The position numbers and the translations under genes were made by a program. The notes below the pieces were generated by a model. It did no database searches and was not told where the DNA came from. It was given only the letters and a program-made list of their open reading frames with translations. A stretch of 64,000 nucleotides of DNA from NCBI RefSeq assembly GCF_028595265.1, contig NZ_JAQQXP010000001.1:2480001-2544000 (forward strand), given 5' to 3'. Below are positions 17,024 through 25,661 of the stretch, one piece after another (the first letter of the stretch is position 1; the number at the start of each line of letters is the position of its first letter). The DNA comes from Alteromonas gilva (GTDB taxonomy: Bacteria > Pseudomonadota > Gammaproteobacteria > Enterobacterales > Alteromonadaceae).

Positions 17024-18079
17024 ATGCAAAACCCGTTATTAGGTGTGTTCTTTCACTGGTTAGGAGGCGTTTTTTCTGCCAGTTTCTACACGCCTTACAA
17101 ACGTATACAACACTGGTCATGGGAGATATTCTGGTTAACCGGCGGTATTTTTAGCTGGCTCATATGCCCCTGGTTCTTTGCCTGGTTACAAACCTATGAT
17201 TTAGCCGGTGTTCTCAGTGACGCGCCGGTAGGCGTGTTGCAAGAATGTTTTTTATGGGGCCTGGGCTGGGGGTTTGGCGGACTCACTTTTGGCCTTGCGG
17301 TTCGCTATATGGGGATTTCCTCAGGCATGGCCATTGTACTGGGCTTAACCACTGTACTGGGCACGCTGGGACCGCCTGTTCTAGCTGGCACTATTGCGCA
17401 AATCGTCGCAACAACCAGTGGTCAGTTTGCCATTGCAGGAACCTTCATGACGCTACTCGGGGTAGTCTTAGTCGCGTACGCCACTGCAGAAAAAAATCGC
17501 AGCGTCGGCGAGCATGCCGCGAACCAAACCATCGACATGAAAAAAGGACTGCTGATAGCCCTCTTCTCCGGCGTCATGTCAGCCTGTTTTGCCTTTGGTA
17601 TCGCCGCCGGGAAACCGATTAGAGAGCTGACCCTGGCAGCTGGCACTGAAAGCTTGTGGCAAGGCCTGCCGGTACTTTGTGTGGTCCTGGCCGGCGGATT
17701 AACCACCAATCTTATCTGGTGTATCTGGTTGATCCGCAGTAATAAAAGCGGCCGCGAATTTTTTGGTCATGTGGGCCACTCCGTTAAGCGTTTAGCGGCT
17801 AACACCATGGTTAAAAATTACCTGTTAGCGGCCCTGGGGGGTGCATGCTGGTACTTTCAGTTTTTCTTTTACACCATGGGCGAAAGCCACATGGGTAAAT
17901 ATGAATTTTCCAGCTGGACCATCCATATGGCCAGTATCATTATATTTTCGACCTTGTGGGGGCTTGCGCTGCTGGAATGGAAAGGCAGCAGTACGCGCAG
18001 CCGAATGCTGTTACTGGCGGGCATTTCGTTGCTGGTACTGTCAACGATTTTGATTGGCGTTGGCAATTCGTATCAGTAA
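17024..18079 (+). CDS. L-rhamnose/proton symporter-like permease (RhaT family)
   Basis: Drug/metabolite transporter superfamily permease, 351 residues with about ten hydrophobic segments from the N-terminal LLGVFFHWLGGVFSASFYTPYK to the C-terminal LLLAGISLLVLSTILIGVG. Segment order and the motif GGVFSASFYTPYKRIQHWSWE follow E. coli RhaT. AGGAG lies 9 nt before the ATG. No rhamnose isomerase, kinase or aldolase gene is nearby, so the transported sugar is not certain. A perfect hairpin terminator follows within 20 bp. Confidence 0.88.
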   Translation: MQNPLLGVFFHWLGGVFSASFYTPYKRIQHWSWEIFWLTGGIFSWLICPWFFAWLQTYDLAGVLSDAPVGVLQECFLWGLGWGFGGLTFGLAVRYMGISSGMAIVLGLTTVLGTLGPPVLAGTIAQIVATTSGQFAIAGTFMTLLGVVLVAYATAEKNRSVGEHAANQTIDMKKGLLIALFSGVMSACFAFGIAAGKPIRELTLAAGTESLWQGLPVLCVVLAGGLTTNLIWCIWLIRSNKSGREFFGHVGHSVKRLAANTMVKNYLLAALGGACWYFQFFFYTMGESHMGKYEFSSWTIHMASIIIFSTLWGLALLEWKGSSTRSRMLLLAGISLLVLSTILIGVGNSYQ

Positions 18080-18097
18080 GCTGCAAACGATTAGCAA

Positions 18098-18131
18098 AAA
18101 GCCCGCCCGGGAATGTTCCCGGGCGGGCTTT
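18098..18131. terminator. Bidirectional terminator
   Basis: Perfect stem AAAGCCCGCCCGGG / CCCGGGCGGGCTTT (arms 18098-18111 and 18118-18131) with loop AATGTT, flanked by A5 on the left and T3 on the right. It serves the converging rhaT-like and DUF2058 genes; the T run is better on the minus strand. Confidence 0.9.
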
Positions 18132-18151
18132 GGTTGGACGGTGTAGCCGGC

Positions 18152-18700
18152 TCACCAGGTGAGATCATCCGGAATTTCGTAATCAGCGTACCAGTCGTCC
18201 TCGGCAGACTTTTCCTTGTTCTCTTCGCGAAGATCGGCACGATATATCACCAGACTTTCGTCACGTTCAGCGATCTTATCCGCAACCGGGGTTGGCACAA
18301 GTGCATAGTCATCGTCCAGCTTCACCACGGCTAAGCGGGCATCCACCACCAGCTTATGCACCGCATCACTGACGTACATGCGTTTAACCACGTTTTGGTC
18401 GGTGAAATTAAGTACTGTGTCACCTTTACCTTTGGCCTGCGCATTTACAGTGATTAACTGCTTTATTTGCGCGGCTACGGCTTTCTTTTCTAGCTCTGCC
18501 TGGCGCTGCTGGTTTAACTCGCGGTCGCGTTGTTTTTTCGCTTCGGCGACTTGCTGGGCAGCCAGTTTACTTTCATCCTCGGACACTGCTGCGCCCTTGT
18601 TTTTCAGCTTTTGCTTTTTGCGCTTATCCGTACGCGCTTGCTTAGCCTTACTTTTATCGGCTAAGCCCGCTTTGAGCAATTGTTCTTGTAACGATGCCAT
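18152..18700 (-). CDS. DUF2058 family protein (YaiL-like)
   Basis: Conserved gammaproteobacterial protein of unknown role; 182 residues. The N-terminal half is highly charged and probably coiled coil (KQARTDKRKKQKLKNKGA, then ESKLAAQQVAEAKKQRDREL), the C-terminal half is a compact domain ending EIPDDLTW. Enzymatic motifs were not seen. The start lies 14 bp after the topA stop, so it is probably co-transcribed with topA and ended by the hairpin at 18098-18131. The many lysines and arginines would allow RNA or ribosome contact, which is only a guess. Confidence 0.85.
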   Translation of the reverse strand: MASLQEQLLKAGLADKSKAKQARTDKRKKQKLKNKGAAVSEDESKLAAQQVAEAKKQRDRELNQQRQAELEKKAVAAQIKQLITVNAQAKGKGDTVLNFTDQNVVKRMYVSDAVHKLVVDARLAVVKLDDDYALVPTPVADKIAERDESLVIYRADLREENKEKSAEDDWYADYEIPDDLTW

Positions 18701-18714
18701 TAACTTTTACCCGT

Positions 18715-21348
18715 TTATTTCTTTTTGGTGTCTTTTTCCTGCCACTTGCCATCCTGATACCAGGCTGACCAACCGGTTGCTTTGCCCTTGTCGTCTTCAG
18801 ACATCACATATTGCTGTTTCGTTTTACGACTAAACCGGACAATCGCAGGGTTACCGTTAGAATCGGTTTGCGGCGCATCGGCCAGATAGTAAAACTTAGG
18901 CGAAATTCGGTCTCTGAAGCGAGCCAGTTCCTCTACCTTAGGCGCACGGGTTTCCCTGGATTTAGGGAAATTATGCGCCGCCAGGAAGATGCCAGACGCA
19001 CCATCGCGTAACATAAAATGGGCGTCGCTCTTTTCACAGGGCAACTCCGGTAAATCCACCGGATCTTCCTTCGGTGGCGCAGGCTCGCCGTTGCGCAGTA
19101 ACTTACGGGTATTTTTACATTCACTGTTGGTACAGTCGAAGTACTTACCAAAACGGCCGTTTTTGAGTTCCATGTCACTGCCGCACTTGTCACACTCAAT
19201 CAGCGGGCCATCATAACCTTTGATTTTAAATGTGCCCTGCTCAACATAGGTACCCGGGCAGGCGGGTGAATTACCGCAGACATGCAGTTTGCGCGTTTCA
19301 TCAACCAGATAACTGTCCATGGCAGTACCGCACTCACCACAGCGACGCTTAGCCCGTAAATCTTCGGTTTCCTGTTCGTCGTCATTATCTACCGCCACGA
19401 CTTCCTCGCCGGGCGTCAGATTCATGGTGTTGGTGCAACGCTCTTTGGGCGGCAGGTTATAGCCTGAACAACCTAAAAACACCCCGGTACTGGCGGTACG
19501 AACATTCATTGGCCGTCCGCATTTACCACATTCAATATTTACCGGCACCGCCTGGTTAGGTCGCATGCCGCCTTTCTCTGGCTCTTGTTCAGCGAGTAAC
19601 AACTTGCCATAAAAGTCACTGTAAAATTTGTCGAGGACATTTTTCCAGTTATCGTGACCTTCCGCTATTTCATCGAGACGCTGCTCCATGTTGGCAGTAA
19701 AGTCATAGTTCATCAGACCATCAAAGTTTTCCATCAGACGGTCGGTAACAATTTCGCCCATTTTTTCTGCGTAAAAACGCTTATTTTCAAGCCGTACGTA
19801 GCCACGATCCTGAATAGTCGAAATAATACTGGCGTAAGTTGACGGGCGGCCAATACCACGTTTTTCCAGCTCTTTTACCAGCGATGCCTCGTTGAACCGG
19901 GCAACAGGCTTGGTAAAATGCTGCTTCGGATCGAGGGCTTTGAGGGCCAGATTGTCGCCCTGCTTTACATCAGGCAGCAGCTTGTCTTCATCGCCCTTTT
20001 TGCCTTTCTGCGGCTGTACCCGGGTCCAACCATCAAATTTTAATACGCGGCCTTTGGCAACCAGCTCAAACTCACCGGCTTTAACCTTAATGGTTGTCGC
20101 ATCATATTTGGCTGGCGTCATCTGACACGCCACAAACTGGCGCCAGATTAACTCATACAATCGCTGAGCATCGCGCTCCATATCTTTAAGGCTTGCAGCA
20201 AGGGTATTAACGTTCGATGGCCTGATCGCTTCGTGCGCTTCCTGAGCGCCCTCTTTACTGCCATAACGGATAGGTGAAGACGGCAAATACTTGTCGCCAA
20301 AATTGCCATCAATGTAATCCCGACAGGCACTGAGCGCTTCCTGGCTTAAATTGGTCGAATCGGTACGCATGTAGGTAATATGGCCGGCTTCGTAAAGTCG
20401 TTGCGCCATCATCATGGTTTTTTTCACGCCAAAGCCCAGCCGCGTACTGGCCGCCTGCTGCAGAGTTGACGTAATAAACGGTGCCGACGGGCGGCTTTGT
20501 GTTGGCTTGGACTCGCGGCTAACTACTTCGTAATCAGCCGGTTTTAACGCTGCCAGGGCCGCGTCAGTTTGCGCTTTATTGACCGGTTTAAAGGGCTTGT
20601 CACCTTCACGTACCACCTGCATGCGCAAGGCATCGCTGGCGGCAGTGGTGAGATCAGCATGCACATCCCAGAATTCTTCGGGTACGAATGCTTTGATCTC
20701 TCGTTCGCGTTCTACGACCAGACGCACTGCTACCGATTGTACGCGGCCTGCAGATAACCCACGGGCGATTTTTTTCCACAGTAGTGGCGACACCATAAAG
20801 CCCACCACCCGATCAAGAAAACGCCGGGCTTGTTGTGCTTCAACGCGGTCCTGATTAACATCACCCGGATGCTCAAAGGCTTCTTTTATAGCGTTTTTGG
20901 TAATTTCGTTAAAGACCACTCGTTGGTAAGTTTTACCTTTCTGGCCCAGAATTTCCTGTAAATGCCAGGCAATCGCTTCTCCCTCGCGGTCCAAATCCGT
21001 TGCGAGATAAATTGTGTCAGCGTCTTTAGCAAGCTTTTTTAATTCGTTAACAACTTTTTCTTTGCCTTCGAGGACCTGATAATGCGCTTTCCAGTCGTGC
21101 TGGGGATCAACGCCCATGCGATCAACGAGCTTTTTATACTCGTATTCACGCAGGTATTTGGCCTTTTCCTCGTCGGAATACGTTTTCAGTTCTTTAGCCG
21201 GTTTTTTCGGTTCTACCTTACCAAGCGCCTTGGTCGGCAGGTCACGAACGTGGCCAACCGAAGATTTCACAATAAAATTTTTACCGAGATATTTATTTAT
21301 TGTTTTCGCTTTGGCCGGTGACTCGACTATGACTAGTGATTTGGTCAT
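18715..21348 (-). CDS. topA: DNA topoisomerase I
   Basis: Type IA topoisomerase that relaxes negative supercoils, 877 residues. The Toprim domain has IVESPAKAKTI at the N terminus and DLDREGE at 118-124; the active tyrosine is Y326 in HITYMRTDSTN. Three to four C-terminal zinc-ribbon-like domains are visible as C-x2-C pairs (CGKCGRPM, CGECGTAM, CDKCGSDM) followed by a basic tail ending KDTKKK. Length and order match E. coli TopA (865). A small reading frame lies directly upstream. Confidence 0.98.
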   Translation of the reverse strand: MTKSLVIVESPAKAKTINKYLGKNFIVKSSVGHVRDLPTKALGKVEPKKPAKELKTYSDEEKAKYLREYEYKKLVDRMGVDPQHDWKAHYQVLEGKEKVVNELKKLAKDADTIYLATDLDREGEAIAWHLQEILGQKGKTYQRVVFNEITKNAIKEAFEHPGDVNQDRVEAQQARRFLDRVVGFMVSPLLWKKIARGLSAGRVQSVAVRLVVEREREIKAFVPEEFWDVHADLTTAASDALRMQVVREGDKPFKPVNKAQTDAALAALKPADYEVVSRESKPTQSRPSAPFITSTLQQAASTRLGFGVKKTMMMAQRLYEAGHITYMRTDSTNLSQEALSACRDYIDGNFGDKYLPSSPIRYGSKEGAQEAHEAIRPSNVNTLAASLKDMERDAQRLYELIWRQFVACQMTPAKYDATTIKVKAGEFELVAKGRVLKFDGWTRVQPQKGKKGDEDKLLPDVKQGDNLALKALDPKQHFTKPVARFNEASLVKELEKRGIGRPSTYASIISTIQDRGYVRLENKRFYAEKMGEIVTDRLMENFDGLMNYDFTANMEQRLDEIAEGHDNWKNVLDKFYSDFYGKLLLAEQEPEKGGMRPNQAVPVNIECGKCGRPMNVRTASTGVFLGCSGYNLPPKERCTNTMNLTPGEEVVAVDNDDEQETEDLRAKRRCGECGTAMDSYLVDETRKLHVCGNSPACPGTYVEQGTFKIKGYDGPLIECDKCGSDMELKNGRFGKYFDCTNSECKNTRKLLRNGEPAPPKEDPVDLPELPCEKSDAHFMLRDGASGIFLAAHNFPKSRETRAPKVEELARFRDRISPKFYYLADAPQTDSNGNPAIVRFSRKTKQQYVMSEDDKGKATGWSAWYQDGKWQEKDTKKK

Positions 21349-21357
21349 AAATAAAGA

Positions 21358-21519
21358 TTAAACCTTTGAATAAATTAATTTTTTGATGTCTAGCCAGGAA
21401 GAAAATAAGGCAATTTCACTCACACAGTCTGGCGCTTCTTTTTTTAACATATATCTACAAAGTGAATGGAAAACAAGTTCTTCTTCATACTTATTCGCAA
21501 AGAATGTTTTTTGCACCAT
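21358..21519 (-). CDS. Possible small protein upstream of topA
   Basis: Frame of 53 codons from the ATG at MVQKTFFANKYEEEL to a stop 9 bp before topA. The frame continues upstream to another ATG at 21615 (85 codons), where it would add a hydrophobic stretch LLFLLTRRIIRVLLVLPIRL. The composition is protein-like (FHSLCRYMLKKEAPDCVSEI) and A+T-rich, but neither start has a ribosome-binding site and no family was recognised. It could be a leader peptide of topA, a small membrane protein, or chance. Confidence 0.3.
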   Translation of the reverse strand: MVQKTFFANKYEEELVFHSLCRYMLKKEAPDCVSEIALFSSWLDIKKLIYSKV

Positions 21520-21714
21520 TATAATAGACCATATTTTGTACAACCGGATTGGCAGCACCAGTAAAACACGTATAATGCGCCGGGTTAGCAAAAATAACAG
21601 GTTAAAATACAACATCTAAAGCGATGATAACAGCGCCCTGGCCAGCCAATTATGCATATCTTAGCGTTATCAGGCATGGCAAAGCACAGAACAAATTAAA
21701 CAAGGCAGGTTGTA

Positions 21715-23055
21715 ATGCAATATTGTGAAGCAAATTTTGACGGACTGGTAGGCCCAACCCACAATTATGCCGGATTATCATTCGGTAATGTGGCATCATT
21801 TTCTAACGCCAACGCCGTAAGCAATCCCAAAGAAGCTGCTAAGCAAGGCTTGCAAAAAATGAAAGCGCTCGCCGACATGGGCATGGTACAGGGCGTATTA
21901 GCGCCTCAGGAGCGCCCTGACGTTGCGATGCTGCGCAGGTTAGGATTTACCGGCAGCGATGCGAAAGTCCTCGAGCAGGCCGCACAGCAAGCCAGAGAGG
22001 TATTCCTTGCCTGCTGTTCAGCTTCCAGTATGTGGACAGCAAACGCTGCCACGGTATCACCAAGTGCCGATACCGCCGATGGGCGTGTTCATTTTACGCC
22101 GGCTAACCTTACCAATAAGTTTCACCGCTCACTTGAGCCGCAGGTCACCGGTAATATTTTAAAGGCCACCTTTGCCAATAGCCGTCATTTTGCCCATCAC
22201 ACCCACCTGCCCGACAACGACCACTTCGGTGATGAAGGCGCCGCTAACCATACCCGGTTGTGCAGTGCATACGGCCACGCGGGTGTTGAGGTATTTGTCT
22301 ACGGTCGCCATGCGTTCCGCCATGATTTACCCAAACCGGTTAAATACCCGGCCCGGCAAACCTTTGAGGCGTGTCAGGCTGTCGCCAGACTACACGGACT
22401 CGACGATGACTCAGTGGTGTATGTGCAGCAAAATCCGGATGTCATTGATCAGGGCGTGTTCCACAACGACGTGATTGCCGTGGGTAACCAGAATGTGTTG
22501 TTTTACCATCAACTGGCCTTTCACAATACCCAGGCCGTACTGGATGAAATTCGTCGTAAGTTTGGTGATAACCCGCTGCACTTCATTGAAGTAAAAAGTG
22601 ATGAAGTTGGTCTGACAGATGCGATTAAAACCTATCTGTTTAATACCCAGTTACTGACGTTACCCGACGGTAACATGACCATTATTGCTCCGACAGAATG
22701 CCAGGAAAACAGCACTGTTGCCAATTACCTGGCCGAGTTAACCACACGGGATACACCGATTAAAAGCGTTAACTACTTTGATGTAAAACAGAGTATGCGC
22801 AATGGCGGTGGCCCTGCGTGTTTGCGCTTGCGTGTGGCACTCACCGACAACGAACTTGCCGCAGTGAACCCCAACACGATAATGAACGATACCCTGTTCA
22901 GCAAACTCAACAGCTGGGTAGATAAACATTACCGCGATCGGTTAACGGAGCATGATTTGCGCGACCCGCAACTGCTGATTGAGTCGCGTGCGGCGCTCGA
23001 TGAGCTAACCCAACTGCTCAGGCTCGGCTCGGTATACCCATTTCAACAGGGCTAA
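21715..23055 (+). CDS. astB: N-succinylarginine dihydrolase AstB
   Basis: Second enzyme of the arginine succinyltransferase pathway: hydrolyses N2-succinylarginine to succinylornithine, CO2 and two ammonia. The 446-residue protein belongs to the guanidine-modifying pentein superfamily; the N terminus CEANFDGLVGPTHNYAGLS is diagnostic, with ANAATVSPS and RNGGGPACLRLRV containing the catalytic asparagine/cysteine loop. The other ast genes (A, C, D, E) are not in this window, so astB stands alone here. A perfect terminator follows. Confidence 0.96.
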   Translation: MQYCEANFDGLVGPTHNYAGLSFGNVASFSNANAVSNPKEAAKQGLQKMKALADMGMVQGVLAPQERPDVAMLRRLGFTGSDAKVLEQAAQQAREVFLACCSASSMWTANAATVSPSADTADGRVHFTPANLTNKFHRSLEPQVTGNILKATFANSRHFAHHTHLPDNDHFGDEGAANHTRLCSAYGHAGVEVFVYGRHAFRHDLPKPVKYPARQTFEACQAVARLHGLDDDSVVYVQQNPDVIDQGVFHNDVIAVGNQNVLFYHQLAFHNTQAVLDEIRRKFGDNPLHFIEVKSDEVGLTDAIKTYLFNTQLLTLPDGNMTIIAPTECQENSTVANYLAELTTRDTPIKSVNYFDVKQSMRNGGGPACLRLRVALTDNELAAVNPNTIMNDTLFSKLNSWVDKHYRDRLTEHDLRDPQLLIESRAALDELTQLLRLGSVYPFQQG

Positions 23056-23077
23056 CCAGCGCTGCAGTCAGCCAATA

Positions 23078-23105
23078 AAAAAGCCGCTTATTTAAGCGGC
23101 TTTTT
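23078..23105. terminator. Terminator after astB
   Basis: Stem AAAAAGCCGCTTA / TAAGCGGCTTTTT with a 2-nt centre, ending in T5. Symmetric enough to act in both directions for the converging astB and lipoprotein genes. Confidence 0.92.
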
Positions 23106-23155
23106 AATGTTGAGCGCATACTCTTTAGTGTCAGTCACGTAAGCGTTTCATCGCG

Positions 23156-25549
23156 TTACAGATTATCTGCCACCGTACAATTCTCTGTTGTGCCAACAAA
23201 TCGAGGGTGTGTTTCGCCATACGGGGTACCTGCTCCCCATGGACTCGCTGGCGGCGCAACAGACTCCTCATCGATATCGTCACCGGCAACAGAATAGGTG
23301 TAAACCATAGACGCCGAAGCCTCACTGCCGGTTGATTGGCCGTTTACCGTGATAACCCCGGTATAAAACATGCCATACTCTCTGGGGTAGCGCAGTTCAA
23401 GTGTAGCCTGGCCGTTTTCATCGGTTACTGCTTCCCCCTGGAAGGACAAGGCGCCAATAATACCGGGGGTCAGATAGCTATCTGCATCCAGATCTTCGCC
23501 TTCAATGCCCGTGTCAGGGTCTACCGGCAGCAGATCTAAAATACCGTCATTGTTGATATCCTCGTTGATACACTTCTCGGCATAACCGGCCCGAACTTCG
23601 GTAAACGCTGGTTCATCTGCCGTGGCGGGAACATAATAGTTATACCCCACATACCAGATTTCCGCTTCGTCATCCCAGAACCAGCTGCCCTTTCTGTAGG
23701 CATATTCTTTAGGGTAGCGAACCGGTGACAACGACGCGGTTAAATTTACATCAGCTACCGGCCGGCCAGCAGAATCGGCGACAAACACCGCAAACTCTTT
23801 AAGGTAGGTTGAGTTGTCGGGGCTGGAAATTAAATTACCGGTTCCCATGGATATATCAAAGGCTCTGTTGCCAACCGTCAACGTAACATTACCCGCGACA
23901 TTCCCATCCTCAAGACTCGTCGCAGTAATCAGGACTGACTCCAGACTGTTTACGGCACCTGAGGTAAATACCGTAGAGGCGACACCGTTACTGTCGGTAG
24001 TTGCCTGCGACGGCGACAAGGTACCGGTACTTGAATCGTTAACATTGAACGTGATCACCGCATTTTTAACCAGGTTGCTATCCTGATCACGCACCAGCGC
24101 CGTAATGGTGCTTGTTTGACCATCAGGGCCCAGTATATCCGGCGATGCATCAACCAGTATCACGTAAGGGTCAGTGGCGACGAATTCAACTTCCATACGG
24201 GCCGTGACTACCACGTCTCCGTCATCGTTGAATCCGGTGGCGGTAATTGACGAGCGGCCGGCATTGTTTGAGGTAATTGTAAATGTCGCATTGCCCTGGG
24301 CATCCGATACGACCGTGTTAGTGCCGTTTATGATTTCCCCTCTTGAAGCGGTGAAGGTGACATTTGCGCCAGCGTTTGGCGAACCGTCTTTTTGCCAGTT
24401 GACAGTGATATCTGTGGCAGAATTGATTTCACATTCAGGAATACTGGCGGTTTCCCGTTCGTCATGGGCATTACAAATTCTGGTCTCAGCAACCGCAGCG
24501 GTGTCGACGAAGACAAATTCATCCTCCTGTACCGTGATCAGCGTATCTGTTTGTGCATTGAGTTCAGCCACCTGGGCATTAATGGTTACCGGACCTGACT
24601 GCGTGGCGGTATAAGTAACAGCAGCCTGACCATTGGCTTCGGTGCGCACTGTATTGCTGTTAAGCGTGCCGCTTGTCGCTGATAATGAAATCATCTGATT
24701 GGCAATGGCATTACCGTCAGAATCCTGAATTCTTAACGTGTATTCTGCTGAATCGTTAAGCACCAGTGAGGATGGACCGTTGATCACAACCTCTGTACCA
24801 TCTACTTTAATTTCAACCAGATCATTAAAACTGCCGGCCTGGGCCGTGACCTCAAAGGTGCGATTACCGGCGTTGTTTTTTGACGTTAAAATAGCGCGTG
24901 CAGTGCCATCTTCAGCGGTAACAGGCTGAGTTAATTGCAATTCCACTTCTGCATCATTACTAACGGCAAAGTTAACCTCGATGCCTTCCATTAATACACT
25001 TTGCGCATCTTTAACAACAGCAATTAACTCCACTTCATCAGAACCACTGGAGGGCAGTTGCAGCGAACTGGCGTAAAGTGCTAATTGTGCTGGCTGGCGT
25101 CCTGTGGAGCCTGAACCAGCTGAAGAAAACGTGGTTGAGCCCGTTACACCACTGGATAAAGAGGCGGTAATTTCTCCATCGCCAGACGCCGCGCCCACAG
25201 TAATTCCAATGGTAGCGATACCTTCAGCGTTTGTGCGCGCAGTGCCGGTGTCGTTGCCAAAAACCAGTAAGTCAGCCTGTTCAACTGAAAATCTCACTAA
25301 CTGATCGGCGACCGGCGTGCCCGTTGATGTGGTAACCGTGGCAATCACCGTTAGTGGATTGCTAATAGTCAGGTTACGGTCGGTTTGGTTACTTTGGTTA
25401 ACAATATCAAGTGTTATTGAAACCCCTGGTTCGGTAGGTTGTGTTGGCGTGGGTGTCTCATCTCTGGATACTGAGCCTCCGCCGCCACAGGCAACCAGCA
25501 TTAATAGTGTCCATAGGGCGGTTATTAAGCGTAGAGATTTCATTTTCAT
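23156..25549 (-). CDS. Large Ig-like (invasin/Big_1-type) domain lipoprotein
   Basis: Predicted secreted lipoprotein of 797 residues. The signal is hydrophobic (LITALWTLLMLVAC) with lipobox L-V-A-C and lipidated Cys21, followed by a GGGG linker. The rest is a chain of about five or six beta-rich repeats of roughly 95 residues with the recurring pattern D-x-G-x-A/G..F-T (AEGIATIGITVG, ANGQAAVTYTATQSG, AQGNATFTITSN, SNGVASTVFTSG), typical of bacterial Ig-like group 1 domains. Near the C terminus DINNDGILDLLPVDPDTG resembles a calcium-binding loop. A surface adhesive or structural role is likely; no partner gene is adjacent. Confidence 0.83.
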   Translation of the reverse strand: MKMKSLRLITALWTLLMLVACGGGGSVSRDETPTPTQPTEPGVSITLDIVNQSNQTDRNLTISNPLTVIATVTTSTGTPVADQLVRFSVEQADLLVFGNDTGTARTNAEGIATIGITVGAASGDGEITASLSSGVTGSTTFSSAGSGSTGRQPAQLALYASSLQLPSSGSDEVELIAVVKDAQSVLMEGIEVNFAVSNDAEVELQLTQPVTAEDGTARAILTSKNNAGNRTFEVTAQAGSFNDLVEIKVDGTEVVINGPSSLVLNDSAEYTLRIQDSDGNAIANQMISLSATSGTLNSNTVRTEANGQAAVTYTATQSGPVTINAQVAELNAQTDTLITVQEDEFVFVDTAAVAETRICNAHDERETASIPECEINSATDITVNWQKDGSPNAGANVTFTASRGEIINGTNTVVSDAQGNATFTITSNNAGRSSITATGFNDDGDVVVTARMEVEFVATDPYVILVDASPDILGPDGQTSTITALVRDQDSNLVKNAVITFNVNDSSTGTLSPSQATTDSNGVASTVFTSGAVNSLESVLITATSLEDGNVAGNVTLTVGNRAFDISMGTGNLISSPDNSTYLKEFAVFVADSAGRPVADVNLTASLSPVRYPKEYAYRKGSWFWDDEAEIWYVGYNYYVPATADEPAFTEVRAGYAEKCINEDINNDGILDLLPVDPDTGIEGEDLDADSYLTPGIIGALSFQGEAVTDENGQATLELRYPREYGMFYTGVITVNGQSTGSEASASMVYTYSVAGDDIDEESVAPPASPWGAGTPYGETHPRFVGTTENCTVADNL

Positions 25550-25661
25550 CGTCTTCCTGGACCTCTTTACCGTTATTGGGTCATTTTTAGTATTTAAAAC
25601 TGCTATGAATCTGGCACACTAACCAAGAACTATAAATAAAATAACATTTCAGGGAATTTAC

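Noticed and set aside
16900..17154. 84-codon plus-strand frame before the RhaT-like gene
   Set aside because: It overlaps the transporter start, which has a good ribosome site and clear family match; the hydrophobic translation is AT-driven.
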